Source of the DNA: Bacteroidota bacterium
Lineage (GTDB): Bacteria; Bacteroidota; Bacteroidia; Chitinophagales; BACL12
Assembly (NCBI GenBank): GCA_016706255.1
Contig: JADJJZ010000029.1
Coordinates: forward strand, 806,001-870,000
Length of the DNA: 64,000 nt
Direction: 5' to 3'
Part shown: positions 27,289-36,451 of the stretch, piece by piece
Numbering within the stretch: the first letter of the stretch is position 1
Layout of the letters: each line of letters opens with the position of its first letter
Position numbers and translations under genes: made by a program
The notes under the pieces: model-generated
Told to the model about the DNA's origin: nothing
The model's database searches: none
Seen by the model: only the letters and a program-made list of their open reading frames with translations

Positions 27289-28419
27289 CTATCGATTTAA
27301 AATTAACATATCACAATTATCTGAATTGGTTATACGCAATTTAAAAATACCGGTAAAATTAAAATCATATGGCATATCGGGGTGATAAATATTTTGGAGT
27401 CTGGTAGCAAATGTTTGCGGCATTAAATGGATGCTATAAGTTGTCAAACCAAGTTTACTTTCCAAATTACTTTTCACATCATTTTGAGCATCATTAGTTC
27501 GGCTGTGAATATCGCCTAATTGTAAACAGTAAGTATCACCTTTAGTGTGCTTAATTATCTCATTAATTGTGCTCGTAAGCAGTGAATCTCTGTCGGTAAG
27601 CATTTTTGAATTGATTGTTTTATATTCAAAACCTGCAAGATAGCCATCCATTATCAGTTTGACTTCAGGCCATCCGGTTGCGTAAAACTTTTGTAGCGCT
27701 TTAATTAATCCGGCATTTGAATAAGTACCGGTAATTAAGTTATGAACCATGGTGGCATTTGCACTTTGTTGGGTAAGAATTATTATTAATTCTGTAAAAA
27801 ATTGCCGTAATTCAGGTGTAATATTTAGGGTATCCGTTTGCATTATGGATATCGCAATATTCAAGTCTGCCGAAACTGGTTTTGCTACTACAGTATTATA
27901 AGGCGGGTAATATACAACACTATAATGATCATAAAATGCCAGTGTAAGTAATGCAAATAAAGTTCGTTCAGCATCTTGAGGATAGTTGATATCTACACAG
28001 GTAATTGATACTGCATTGTTAATTAATTTTTGTGCCCGTAAATTTTTAATGCGGGCATACATATAAGTATTAGTTTTAAAAAATGCTATCCAAGTTTCAT
28101 CTCCTGTATTTATATATTCCCGCACAAAATATCCATTGCAGGTAGGTAATTCCAACATAAAATGATTAACACCTCTTTCTGTGACTAAAAACTTTCGTAA
28201 ACTGTCCTCAGCAATAGCAGTTTGTGCTATCATATTTATAGATTCCTGAACAGGAAGTTCCTGATCTAAATGCACTTCACCTATTATATAACATTGTTTG
28301 CCTGCCGGAATTGCGCCGGCAAATACAGAATCAATAACGTCGGTTTGAGCACATTTGCCCTGTATTAAAGCAGACGCCACAGTAAGTAAAATAATTGTTT
28401 TAAATACACGAATTTTCAT
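27289..28419 (-). CDS. exported protein of the ChaN/Tiki/erythromycin-esterase-like type
   Basis: A 376-residue protein with a signal peptide (to about QGKCAQ). Three features suggest the EreA/ChaN/Tiki fold: CYIIGEVHLDQE near residue 44, a HFMLELP strand near residue 87, and LQLGDIHSRTN near residue 298; these place acidic and His residues where family members bind metal or act on substrate. Similarity is weak and the substrate unknown; I would not call it a resistance enzyme. It stands alone between degraded DNA and an IS element. Known relatives include haem-binding lipoproteins and C-C or ester hydrolases. Confidence 0.5.
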   Translation of the reverse strand: MKIRVFKTIILLTVASALIQGKCAQTDVIDSVFAGAIPAGKQCYIIGEVHLDQELPVQESINMIAQTAIAEDSLRKFLVTERGVNHFMLELPTCNGYFVREYINTGDETWIAFFKTNTYMYARIKNLRAQKLINNAVSITCVDINYPQDAERTLFALLTLAFYDHYSVVYYPPYNTVVAKPVSADLNIAISIMQTDTLNITPELRQFFTELIIILTQQSANATMVHNLITGTYSNAGLIKALQKFYATGWPEVKLIMDGYLAGFEYKTINSKMLTDRDSLLTSTINEIIKHTKGDTYCLQLGDIHSRTNDAQNDVKSNLESKLGLTTYSIHLMPQTFATRLQNIYHPDMPYDFNFTGIFKLRITNSDNCDMLILNR

Positions 28420-28642
28420 ACGGTAAAAATGAGTATGGGGTAAAAATAATTAATAAAATATTATGGCAATTTACAAATTTAAATTAAAAAATGCCATGTA
28501 CAATAATTTCATTGAAAATACAGCTTAAATTTGACAATAAACTATTACATATCAAAGTATGCATTTTTTTTGTTGAAGTTCGATGATAATGCGCAGAATT
28601 TGTAAATGCGCTTAATTTCATAATTTGAAAAATCTAAACAAA

Positions 28643-28672
28643 AACCAGCTCTGTAAGAGCGAAAGAATGGTA
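28643..28672 (-). repeat. single copy of the dispersed TACAGAGCT hairpin repeat
   Basis: Read on the minus strand: TACCATTCTTTCGCTCTTAC followed by AGAGCTGGTT, the same element as at 17291-17320, 38249-38278 and 44287-44312. It ends one or two bases before the IS element, which was inserted right at its border. Confidence 0.8.
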
Positions 28673-28699
28673 TGACTCGTCCTAAAATAAGTTTACAGT

Positions 28700-29662
28700 T
28701 TAACTAATTAATCCTGTTATAGGTTTACATTTCATTGTTAGTCCTGCTCCTGATTTACAATTATAGTTTTTTTTTCGGTAATAATTCTTCCATAATCTAT
28801 CTGTTTTAATATTATTTAATGAATGATGAATACAGTTTGGTGTGAAGTTACTGATGCTCATGTGCGGTCTTTCATTGTTGTAAAGGTCTACAACATTAAT
28901 AAGCAAAGCCTTTGCATCCTTTATGTTATCTATGTTGTAGGTTTCTAAGTATTCCCCCTTGATGATTCCATTTATTCGTTCAGCAACGGCATTTTCTAAT
29001 GGATCACCATTTTCAGTCATGCTTATTTTTATACCGTTGTCCTGCAATAGCTTTACATAAGCGTAGCTGCAATACTGTATCCCTCTATCACTGTGATGGA
29101 TGAGATTTAAGTGGGTATCAGTCGTCAATGTAGAGAGTGCCATTTTTAAGGCTTGTATACTTTCAATGGCATCCATTGTTTCAGCTACCTGATAACCTAC
29201 AATTTTATGTGAGTAAGCATCTGTAATAAAACTAATGTAAAGATGTTCCCCTGAACTTATTTTCCAGTAGGTAAGGTCGCTTACCCAAAGCTGATTTGGT
29301 GCTTTGGGAACAAAGGCACGAATGAGGTTGGGATACTTTCTCAACCAGTGAGATGAGTTGGTAGTTTGTATTCGTCGCTTCCGTTTTCTTACCAATAAAT
29401 AATTTGCCGCAAGCATATCGAATAATGCATCTCTACCCATTTTTATTTGATGTTCTATTAGAAATGGTTGTAGCATTTCATACAGTTTTCGAGTACCCAT
29501 TACACGATGCTTTTTACGTATTTCAATTACGCGTTGTATTACCAATTCTTCTTCCAGGTTGGTTGAAATTTCATCCCAGTTGTGTTGATAATAAGCCTGT
29601 CTGGTAATACCAAACCACTCACATAACTTGGCTAATCCTATGTGTGAAAATTTACTTTTCAT
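28700..29662 (-). CDS. IS3-family transposase OrfB (DDE integrase domain)
   Basis: A 320-residue rve-type transposase. The DDE triad is visible as the Asp of WVSDLTYW, the Asp of HHSDRGIQYCS and the Glu of NAVAERINGIIKGEY, with the usual spacing. An N-terminal HTH_21-like region (RKKHRVMGTRKLYEML) precedes it. It is probably made mainly as an OrfAB fusion: the frame is open upstream of its ATG as far as the slippery site in orfA (AQYQTIEAMKSKF), so a -1 shift joins the two. Confidence 0.93.
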   Translation of the reverse strand: MKSKFSHIGLAKLCEWFGITRQAYYQHNWDEISTNLEEELVIQRVIEIRKKHRVMGTRKLYEMLQPFLIEHQIKMGRDALFDMLAANYLLVRKRKRRIQTTNSSHWLRKYPNLIRAFVPKAPNQLWVSDLTYWKISSGEHLYISFITDAYSHKIVGYQVAETMDAIESIQALKMALSTLTTDTHLNLIHHSDRGIQYCSYAYVKLLQDNGIKISMTENGDPLENAVAERINGIIKGEYLETYNIDNIKDAKALLINVVDLYNNERPHMSISNFTPNCIHHSLNNIKTDRLWKNYYRKKNYNCKSGAGLTMKCKPITGLIS

Positions 29663-29667
29663 GGCTT

Positions 29668-30099
29668 CTATGGTTTGGTATTGAGCTTTTTTCTTATTGG
29701 AATTTTAAACTCCTTTTCTGCAATATCTACCATTGTAGAGAAGGCTGTCGCTTTTAGCTCAGCTTCTTTTAATTGCCTTTCCAACTCTGCGATTCGCTGC
29801 TTTAATTGTAAGGTCTCTATAGATTCTTCACTAACATTTTCCGGATTATCAGCCTTTCGTTTCCGTTGTTTCATTGGATATAAATCTGTTACAATGTTAG
29901 GCTTTCTGACTATATTTCCAGCATCGTAGCCTAAGTTTTTCATCCAACGAGTAATATGCCCATGCTCCTGTTGTTGCCCTGTGTACTTTTTCCAAATCGC
30001 TGTCTTTGTAATATTCGTTGAAAGTAACTCATGAATTATCATGTGTTTTTCGGCATGCGTAAAATGCTTACGTTCTTTTGGAATGATTTTTTCGTCCAT
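29668..30099 (-). CDS. IS3-family transposase OrfA (HTH and leucine zipper)
   Basis: A 143-residue DNA-binding protein. Residues about 14-60 form the HTH (FTHAEKHMIIHELLSTNITK), and residues about 92-120 form a coiled coil (ETLQLKQRIAELERQLKEAE) for dimerisation. It recognises the IS ends and, alone, usually represses transposition. It ends 5 bases before the OrfB ATG, and the slippery heptamer lies 18 bases before its stop codon. Confidence 0.9.
   Translation of the reverse strand: MDEKIIPKERKHFTHAEKHMIIHELLSTNITKTAIWKKYTGQQQEHGHITRWMKNLGYDAGNIVRKPNIVTDLYPMKQRKRKADNPENVSEESIETLQLKQRIAELERQLKEAELKATAFSTMVDIAEKEFKIPIRKKLNTKP
29686..29692 (-). other. programmed -1 frameshift site A_AAA_AAG
   Basis: On the coding strand the heptamer AAAAAAG is phased A AAA AAG in the OrfA frame, the standard IS3 slip site. 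A -1 shift continues as GCT CAA TAC and so on, without a stop, into OrfB. Confidence 0.85.
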
Positions 30100-30188
30100 T
30101 TTTTACACTTTTTGGTGTAAACCTATTTTAGGACAAGTCACAAATTAAATACCGGAATTGATTTACATGGCAATGGTATGTTACGGCG

Positions 30189-31471
30189 TTATTTAACTTC
30201 TATACCTTTTCTTATTTTATCGCTCCCTTGATTATTAAAAACTGTGTAAATTTTTTCGGCAGGTGGTAGCAAATTGTTTAAATTACTATTTTGTAATATC
30301 GTTTGTAGTGTTTGTGTCGCAGAAATATTAAATTCCGATTTCCAGCTATAGGTAGAGTCCAACCACATATTTGTATCAGGAATTGTATAATGGGTAATCA
30401 TATCTTCCACTACATAATTTGTTGCGTCATAATATACTACCTTATAACCCGGATTGTTACAATGAACGGGACTAATTCCGGGAGATGAATATGCTATTTC
30501 AGTAACTTTAGTGCCGAGTGTATCATATAGTCTTCTAAATTCATCCATATGTGTATGGCTATAAAAAAGATTAGTAATTTCCTGCTGATATTCCTGAACG
30601 ATGCCTAAAAAACGGTTTCCCAATTCTGAGTAGAACTATCCCACATTGCTGAACTACTATGAGCATCTATTCCTGGTGGTATATGCATTCCAATTATTAC
30701 TTTTTTATTATCGGTTCGTGCATTTTTTAATTGGGCGCTCAACCAGTCCATTTGTTCTTTGCGATTCAATTCTTTGGTTAAATTATCAGCCAATTGATAA
30801 TCCGGGCAAAACATAATTGAATTAAGCGCAATTATTCTTAGTCCACCTCCTATTTCAACACTATAGTAACCCTGATCAATGTTGTCAATATTCACAATAA
30901 AGCTGCTTTTTGTTGTGTCCATATCTAAGTTCAAAGTTGGATAACTTACCGAATTGTTAGGCAATAAACCAAGTGGATTTTTTTTACCCGGGCCGGTAAA
31001 TGGATAGTAATCACCATTGAGTCCATCGTTATTACCCGGCAAGTAAAGAAATGGGATGCCGGTTGATTTAAATTTTGAATAAAAAGTATTTAATACGATA
31101 CTATCGTTGCGTTCATGTTGCACAAGTCCTCCCGCATTTATTGGTTTAGTATGCGCACAAATATTACTTGTAATTGATAAATGAGCAGGGAGATCGCCGG
31201 TAAACAATACAAATTGTGGTGGGTTTGAAGAAACCATTAAATCGTAAATGCTTTGCATTGCAGCGTCAAACAATTTGGTTCCGGTATCAAATCCATAGTC
31301 AGAATCGGTGCGCAGACTATTTAAATGCACATCAGAAAATAAGATGAAATAGGGCTTGTTTGCTACTACTCCCATTGACTGAATTTGCCTTGTATTTTTT
31401 TGGTTGGTTTTACCACAGGATACAAAAAAAGATATAGTAAATAATAATAAAATAAATTTAGCGTGTTGCAT
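30189..31471 (-). pseudogene. lipoprotein calcineurin-like phosphodiesterase (sphingomyelinase-like), one frameshift
   Basis: SPII signal MQHAKFILLLFTISFFVSC predicts a lipoprotein. Metallophosphoesterase motifs follow in order: FSDVHLN, FTGDLPAH, PGNNDGLNG, IGMHIPPGIDAH and SHTHMDEF. Spacing resembles acid-sphingomyelinase-like phosphodiesterases. The first frame ends just after WETVF at 30605; the final His motif lies in the second frame (LGIVQEYQQEITNLFYSHTH). A run of six A at 30607-30612 seems to be one base short. The restored protein has about 427 residues. It starts 18 bases after the third toxin-like gene on the same strand and is probably the last gene of that operon. Confidence 0.78.
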
Positions 31472-31489
31472 AATAAATTAATTAATAGT

Positions 31490-32513
31490 TTATGAAATTG
31501 TAACTGCGTTTGAATCGTATTGAATTCGCAAACCGAGTATGTATTGTGAATAACTTAATAATGTTTGCCAGGTTTTATCCGTTAACATTTCGGCAATATT
31601 CAGGTCATTTATGAAATCAAAACTAATTTGTTTGTCGCGATAATTGACCAGTGCAATATGAATATTGGAAATATTTTTTGATGTATTTTCAATAGCATCC
31701 ATAATTAGTGCTAATGGTGTTCGAATACTTAAAATTAAATCGCCCAGAGGTTCACCCAATGGCGTACTTAAACCGTGAAGATAAAAGCAACGAACCCAAT
31801 CATACACATCAGTTGGATCTGTCAAAAGCGCCTGGCTACAAAGGTTATTTAGGGTTTTCAGTTTGGCAGCAATATTTGTATCATTTGCAACAGCTGAAGC
31901 AATATTAGCAGGTGAACCCACTACTCCGCAATTGAGTGGCAATAAACCTGCTGAAGTTTGAACGTTTATTGTTACTAACCCTAAAATAAGTGGAGTTTTG
32001 TTTGTAATTAATGAAGCATTAAATTGATCTGTACATTGATCAACTGCATCTTTTACATCCCCAAACATTTGATAAATGCTTCCTGGTGGTATTAAACCGG
32101 GGTCGGGCAGGTTTCCACTTATTTCGTCGAATTTAACAATGAAATCCGTTGCAGTTTGACTAAATGAACCAAAATTTTATCTAATACAGATACGGCTCCA
32201 ATTAGCGAATCAAGGTTTGGTTTAGATGTGGTATCTTTTAGGAATGCATTTTCGTAGATACATAGTTAGGAAGAAACCCATTCACGATGCTGTTGTTCCA
32301 ATTATCAACGATTGATTTAAAAAAATTAACAAATTCAGATCTATAATCATCTCGCCAAATGTTGACTGTTGTATTCACATCAACCCAAGCTGTGCTGGAT
32401 TGTGGGGAAATAGATACAGGTATACCGGTTGACCACATACCATAATAAAATTTTGATACCTGAGCATACATCGATACAAATGCTTGTAAATCGACAGAAT
32501 AAATATTAGACAT
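31490..32513 (-). pseudogene. third component of toxin-like operon, frameshifted, family unclear
   Basis: Three consecutive frames read as one protein of about 341 residues. Frame one is MSNIYSVDLQAFVSMYAQVS to NGFLPNYV; frame two YENAFLKDTTSKPNLDSLIG; frame three, FSQTATDFIVKFDEISGNLP, continues to the stop at 31490. The shifts are near 32256 and 32165. The protein is mainly helical with no signal peptide. The start (AFVSMYAQVSKFYYGMW) recalls the ITAYHxA helix of the two upstream genes, but no clear hydrophobic hairpin is seen. It begins 6 bases after the stop of the second toxin-like gene. Its role as a toxin component is inferred from position and helix content. Confidence 0.5.
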
Positions 32514-32519
32514 GAAGTG

Positions 32520-33640
32520 TTAATTTGGATTTAACAATTGAACCTTTTGTTCATAATTAATATTTAAATTAATTATTAAATTGAGTTGTTGAACTAGCGT
32601 ATTCCATTCTGTATTAGCAGCAACAATATTCGATTGTATAGTTGCATAATCAGGATCAGCGCTTCCAACTTTTGTCATTGAAGCATTAATTGTATCAATA
32701 ATTTCAATTAATTCGTTATTAATATCATTCCACATGGATTGTGTTTCTGTAAGTGCTTTTAGTGCTGTTTGGTATTTGCTTTCGACAGTTGATACAACTG
32801 CGCTAATTGTATTGAGATTTATTATATCCTTATTAATCTGCGTGGCCTGATCATGAAGGATTTTGAGTTTGCCGGTATCGGCAAGTAATTGTGCTTTATC
32901 TTTAGCCAGCATAACAGCAAAAGCTGCAACTCCCGCAAGACCACCAAGAACAAATAAGGCCGATTCAGGAAGAAAAGCTACAGCAATAACTGTAACAAAC
33001 ACAGAACCACCAATTCCAATAGCATTAGCAGTAATCTGACTGTTGAGGTTATCTATCTCTTTATCTACAGTTGAAATGCTTTCATTAATGTAGTTAGCAT
33101 TGTTTTGTCTGCACGGTCATATTATTTATTGCAACTACTCGGCATTCAATAGGTTAATGTCGTTGCTGAAAGTATTATAAAATTAGTCAAAACTTCGATG
33201 ATTCCGGGGTTATTTTCATCCTTGTTTGTAAATACTTTTTCTTTTTGATCCAGACTTTTTTGAAGCGCCGATAATACGTTTACCAATTGTTGTTTTTCTA
33301 ACTTATCAGTTGGGTCTGCTATAAGTGCCTCAAGGCTTGAATTTATAGAATCAATTTCCGATTCAAAAATGTTATTAAAATAACTAATTACGGTAGGTGA
33401 TGACATAAGTAATGGTAACACTGAATTAATCCATTCTTGCGCATGGGTTCGAAGATCGACAGCCTGATTCGAAATATAATCGTTATATTTAGTTCTGGCA
33501 TTTTTGTAACTATCAGTCCCATCCGCTGATTGAAATTGCAGAGTTGGCCAAATTAAGTTTTCTATAGCATGATGATAAGCGGTGATAGCTAAAAGATTAT
33601 TTACATAATCGTTAAATTGAGTTGTAAAAATTTGTAACAC
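32520..33640 (-). pseudogene. alpha-pore-forming-toxin-like protein B (HBL/ClyA-like), frameshifted
   Basis: The joined reading is about 370 residues. Its N-terminal helices carry ITAYHHAIENL and THAQEWINSVLPL, shared with the upstream gene. A hydrophobic segment near the middle (VFVTVIAVAFL, FVLGGLAGVAAFAVMLA) forms the predicted membrane hairpin, followed by long helices (TQINKDIINLNTISAV, ESKYQTALKALTE). This layout is that of HBL/Nhe/ClyA-type alpha toxins. Between 33140 and 33110 there are two or three frame changes; ITANAIGIGGS and the upstream NYINESISTVDKEID lie in one frame, VVAINNMTVQTKQ in another. The frame opens with GTG at 33640; an out-of-frame ATG lies at 33663. No signal peptide. 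Confidence 0.6.
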
Positions 33641-33705
33641 TGCTTTTTTATGGTAAGTAACATGTTTTAATAAAATTTGAGTTAATAAATCTAATTTATC
33701 CGAAA

Positions 33706-34850
33706 TTATGCAGTTGCAGTTTTGGGAATAATATATAATTCCTCGTCGTATGTAATATTAATCATATCGATATCTTGGGCAACTGTGTTTAAATCATCCC
33801 AATATTGCATAGCGAGTTCAAAATCATTTAAAACCTGCGTGAAATTTTGAGATGTGGGGGTTGAAGCGAGGTTAATAATATCATCTAGTTCAATTTGTAG
33901 TTGATCTAGTTCCTGATCAACCAGGGTCCAAAGGCTCTTGATGTTGTCCATTACACCTGAAGCAATTTTATTGTCATCAATTGCAGTTTGCAGTGAAGAA
34001 GTAATCATGTTAATACTTGTAATATCAGCATCAAGAGGACCTAGATTTTTTTGATCATCAAAAATATTATCTTGAATTTGTCTGATATTCGAATTAGCCA
34101 CAATAGTCGTAATAACAGAGCCGGCAGTTAAAAGCAAACCTAGTGCAAGGGCAATACCACCAAGCACCTTACTTGCCGGATCAGCATTTAATAGTGAAAC
34201 ACCAATTTTAGCAATAACGCCACCTGTGACACCAACACCCACCATTGCGGCAACCGTAATTTCCCATTTTTTGAGTTCGGACTTTAATTTTGCAATCTCA
34301 GCATTTAAAGAATTAACCAGGTCCTGATCAGTACTCGCCAATTTGGTCATTTCAGAAACCGCGTTTGTTAAAGTTGTGAGGTCTGTAGCCATATCGGTTG
34401 CAAATTTGTCTAAAACAGTTTCTATAAAGTCAACCGTTTTTGCATTAGAAATAATGGATCCTCGAATACTTCCTATTTGCTTTTAAATTTAGCTAAATTA
34501 TTGGCATCAGTTGGATTACTTATCAATGAATTGATAATAGATTTCAATGGCGCTTCCATAATTTGCATATTATTATAAAAGGTTTGAATTGAAATCGGAA
34601 TCGAACTATACATAGGTAATATACTGGTTAACCAAATTTGCGCATGTGCTTTTATATATGGAAAATAGTCTTCACTAAATTTAGTATATGCATCGGTAGG
34701 TTCTGCAAGATAAGGCAGGTTCACGCTATCCAGGGCCTTGTGGTAAGCCGTGATTTTATACATAGCTAATGCATATTCTTTAATTTGGTCCGGGGTATAA
34801 GGAGTTACAGCCCCTGGTACAGCGGCTAATCCACCTAATGTTAATCTCAT
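33706..34850 (-). pseudogene. alpha-pore-forming-toxin-like protein A (HBL/ClyA-like), one frameshift
   Basis: Joined length about 381 residues. The first frame (34473-34850) holds N-terminal helices with ITAYHKALDSV and AHAQIWLTSILPM. It stops after AKFKSK, but the next frame continues IGSIRGSIISNAKTVDFIET and runs through the second part (33706-34392). That part has a long helix (LVNSLNAEIAKLKSELKKW), a hydrophobic hairpin (ITVAAMVGVGVTGG, then GGIALALGLLLTAGSVI) and C-terminal helices (LWTLVDQELDQLQIEL). This is the helix - membrane hairpin - helix plan of HBL/NHE, XaxA/YaxA and ClyA toxins. One A is missing at about 34476-34478. No classical signal peptide; the family often uses other exit routes. 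First gene of the operon. Confidence 0.66.
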
Positions 34851-35543
34851 ACGTAAATGGTTTTGATTTGGGTTAAAAAATAAGATTGTGTGTTTTAATA
34901 ATTTAAATCAAAAACAAGTTAGTAAACCTTTTTAAAAATTACCAAATTAATTCCAGCATAATTAAATTCATTTAATGCATTTTCTGAATGAAAACCCTTC
35001 TATCCGTAGTGGAAAACCCTTGTTAAATCAAATTCCAAAACATTGTGACAAGATTAATCAGAATAGTTTAAAGTCAAATACTATAATAATTGGGTTTATA
35101 ACATGTATAAGGCCATAAATCAATTACTAAATTGAAATAATATTATAACTTTTGTGACAATTTTGAGAAACTTTTAAAGTGTTTGTATGTTCGTTATAGT
35201 AGTGTACTTACTATACAGTCATCTGTTAATACATATTATAATAAATAATATGCAATAATGTTCTTAACCGGTAATTTATATGCAGGCAAAACACCATGCA
35301 GTTCAAGCTATTCAAGGTATATTTTCATCGGGTATGATTTTCTTTAATAACCATCACTAATTGGGATTATAAACTAACCCGAATCACTAATCTACTGGCC
35401 GTATACGACCACGCTGGTGCTCCGGAAAGTGATGGAGAAAGTCGGTGCCAATTGTGTTGGCGAGAGGATGCTGAGTTCCGAAAATAATATTCATTAGTGA
35501 CTAGATTGTATAATAACAATTAGATAAAATCGTTACATTATAC
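34851..35543. other. divergent intergenic region upstream of the toxin-like operon
   Basis: About 690 bases without a gene between the minus-strand toxin operon and a plus-strand barrel protein. It must hold both promoters, but I found no convincing TAnnTTTG box at fixed spacing. A slightly GC-richer segment at 35395-35480 (GGCCGTATACGACC, GGTGCTCCGGAAAG) contains the short palindrome GGCCGTATACGaCC. No open frame or known RNA was recognised. Confidence 0.5.
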
Positions 35544-36338
35544 ATGCCATTATTGGATAAAAAGAAATTTATATACTTTTCGTTTAAATCAATCAGATAT
35601 GTGGTTGTAGTTACTACCTTATTAATGTTTACCCATTCAATAATCAAAGCGCAAAATCCGGAAAATGCTTTGGTTTTTTCTTTTAGTCCGGGCGTTTCAA
35701 CTACTTTGCCAGGTGCTTCATCTGATTTTGATAAAAAATATTTTTATGCTTTTTCACCACATTTAGGAGTTTCAACTGAGTTGTTGTATCAACAGGTATT
35801 AAATAAAAAAACATGGTTATCAACTGGATTAGGATTTAATTTTAATAAATACGCATTTTATCATACAAATTTTACCGGTAATACAGAAAATGAAGTAGAA
35901 GGTATTTCTGTGGGGTGTTTTGCAATAAAAATTCCTTTATTGGTAAAATATCAACTAAACGTAAATCATTTTAAGGGTGATATTTATACAACATTTGGTG
36001 CAGACTTATTATTTATTCATGGTTATAGTGAATCAATATATTTTAGTGGTGGTAATTATGCAAGCGGTAGCAGTTTTGATTCAACATTATATGCCACATA
36101 TCCTCCCTTTGCGCCCAATGCAAATCTGCGAATAGGTGTTGAAGTAGATAATTTATTTGATTCAAAAAATATAAATTTTAATGCTACGCTAGTATATCAA
36201 CTAATTCCTTATAGTACTCTTAATATTATAAATACAGTTAAAACAACTTCAGGTGAAATCGTTTATCAGGGTAGTGTGTCGCCAACCTTACTTACATTAT
36301 TTATAGGTATACATATCCCTATAATAACTGATATTTAG
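35544..36338 (+). CDS. PorT-like outer-membrane beta-barrel protein
   Basis: A 264-residue protein with an N-terminal signal anchor (residues about 17-36, ending IIKAQ) and at least eight amphipathic strands rich in aromatic and Gly residues, for example FSFSPGVSTTLPG, WLSTGLGFNFNKYAF, IPLLVKYQLNV and a last strand LTLFIGIHIPI. This is the pattern of 8-stranded OMP_b-brl_2/PorT-like proteins of Bacteroidota. Ligand or function unknown. It is divergent from the toxin-like operon. Confidence 0.72.
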   Translation: MPLLDKKKFIYFSFKSIRYVVVVTTLLMFTHSIIKAQNPENALVFSFSPGVSTTLPGASSDFDKKYFYAFSPHLGVSTELLYQQVLNKKTWLSTGLGFNFNKYAFYHTNFTGNTENEVEGISVGCFAIKIPLLVKYQLNVNHFKGDIYTTFGADLLFIHGYSESIYFSGGNYASGSSFDSTLYATYPPFAPNANLRIGVEVDNLFDSKNINFNATLVYQLIPYSTLNIINTVKTTSGEIVYQGSVSPTLLTLFIGIHIPIITDI

Positions 36339-36451
36339 TTCATAGTTGTCAGATTAGTATTAGTCGGTTTAATCCTCCTCCCCTTCGTGATATTTCCAAA
36401 AACGCATATTATTACCGTTATTTGCAGAATCAATTTTTAGGACACCAACAA

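Larger units (their letters stand above)
28674..30139 (-). mobile_element. IS3-family insertion sequence, complete
   Basis: The 1,466-bp element has terminal inverted repeats of 24 bases with two mismatches: GACTCGTCCTAAAATAAGTT plus TACA at the left and, reverse-complemented, GACTTGTCCTAAAATAGGTT plus TACA at the right. It carries orfA and orfB with a slippery heptamer between them. Bases outside the repeats do not form an obvious direct target duplication, so the exact ends may be a few bases further in (for example the TGTCC...GGACA pair). Confidence 0.88.

Noticed and set aside
27289..28419. Antibiotic-resistance erythromycin esterase
   Set aside because: Only short motifs recall the superfamily. 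The protein has a signal peptide and the fold includes many non-resistance members.
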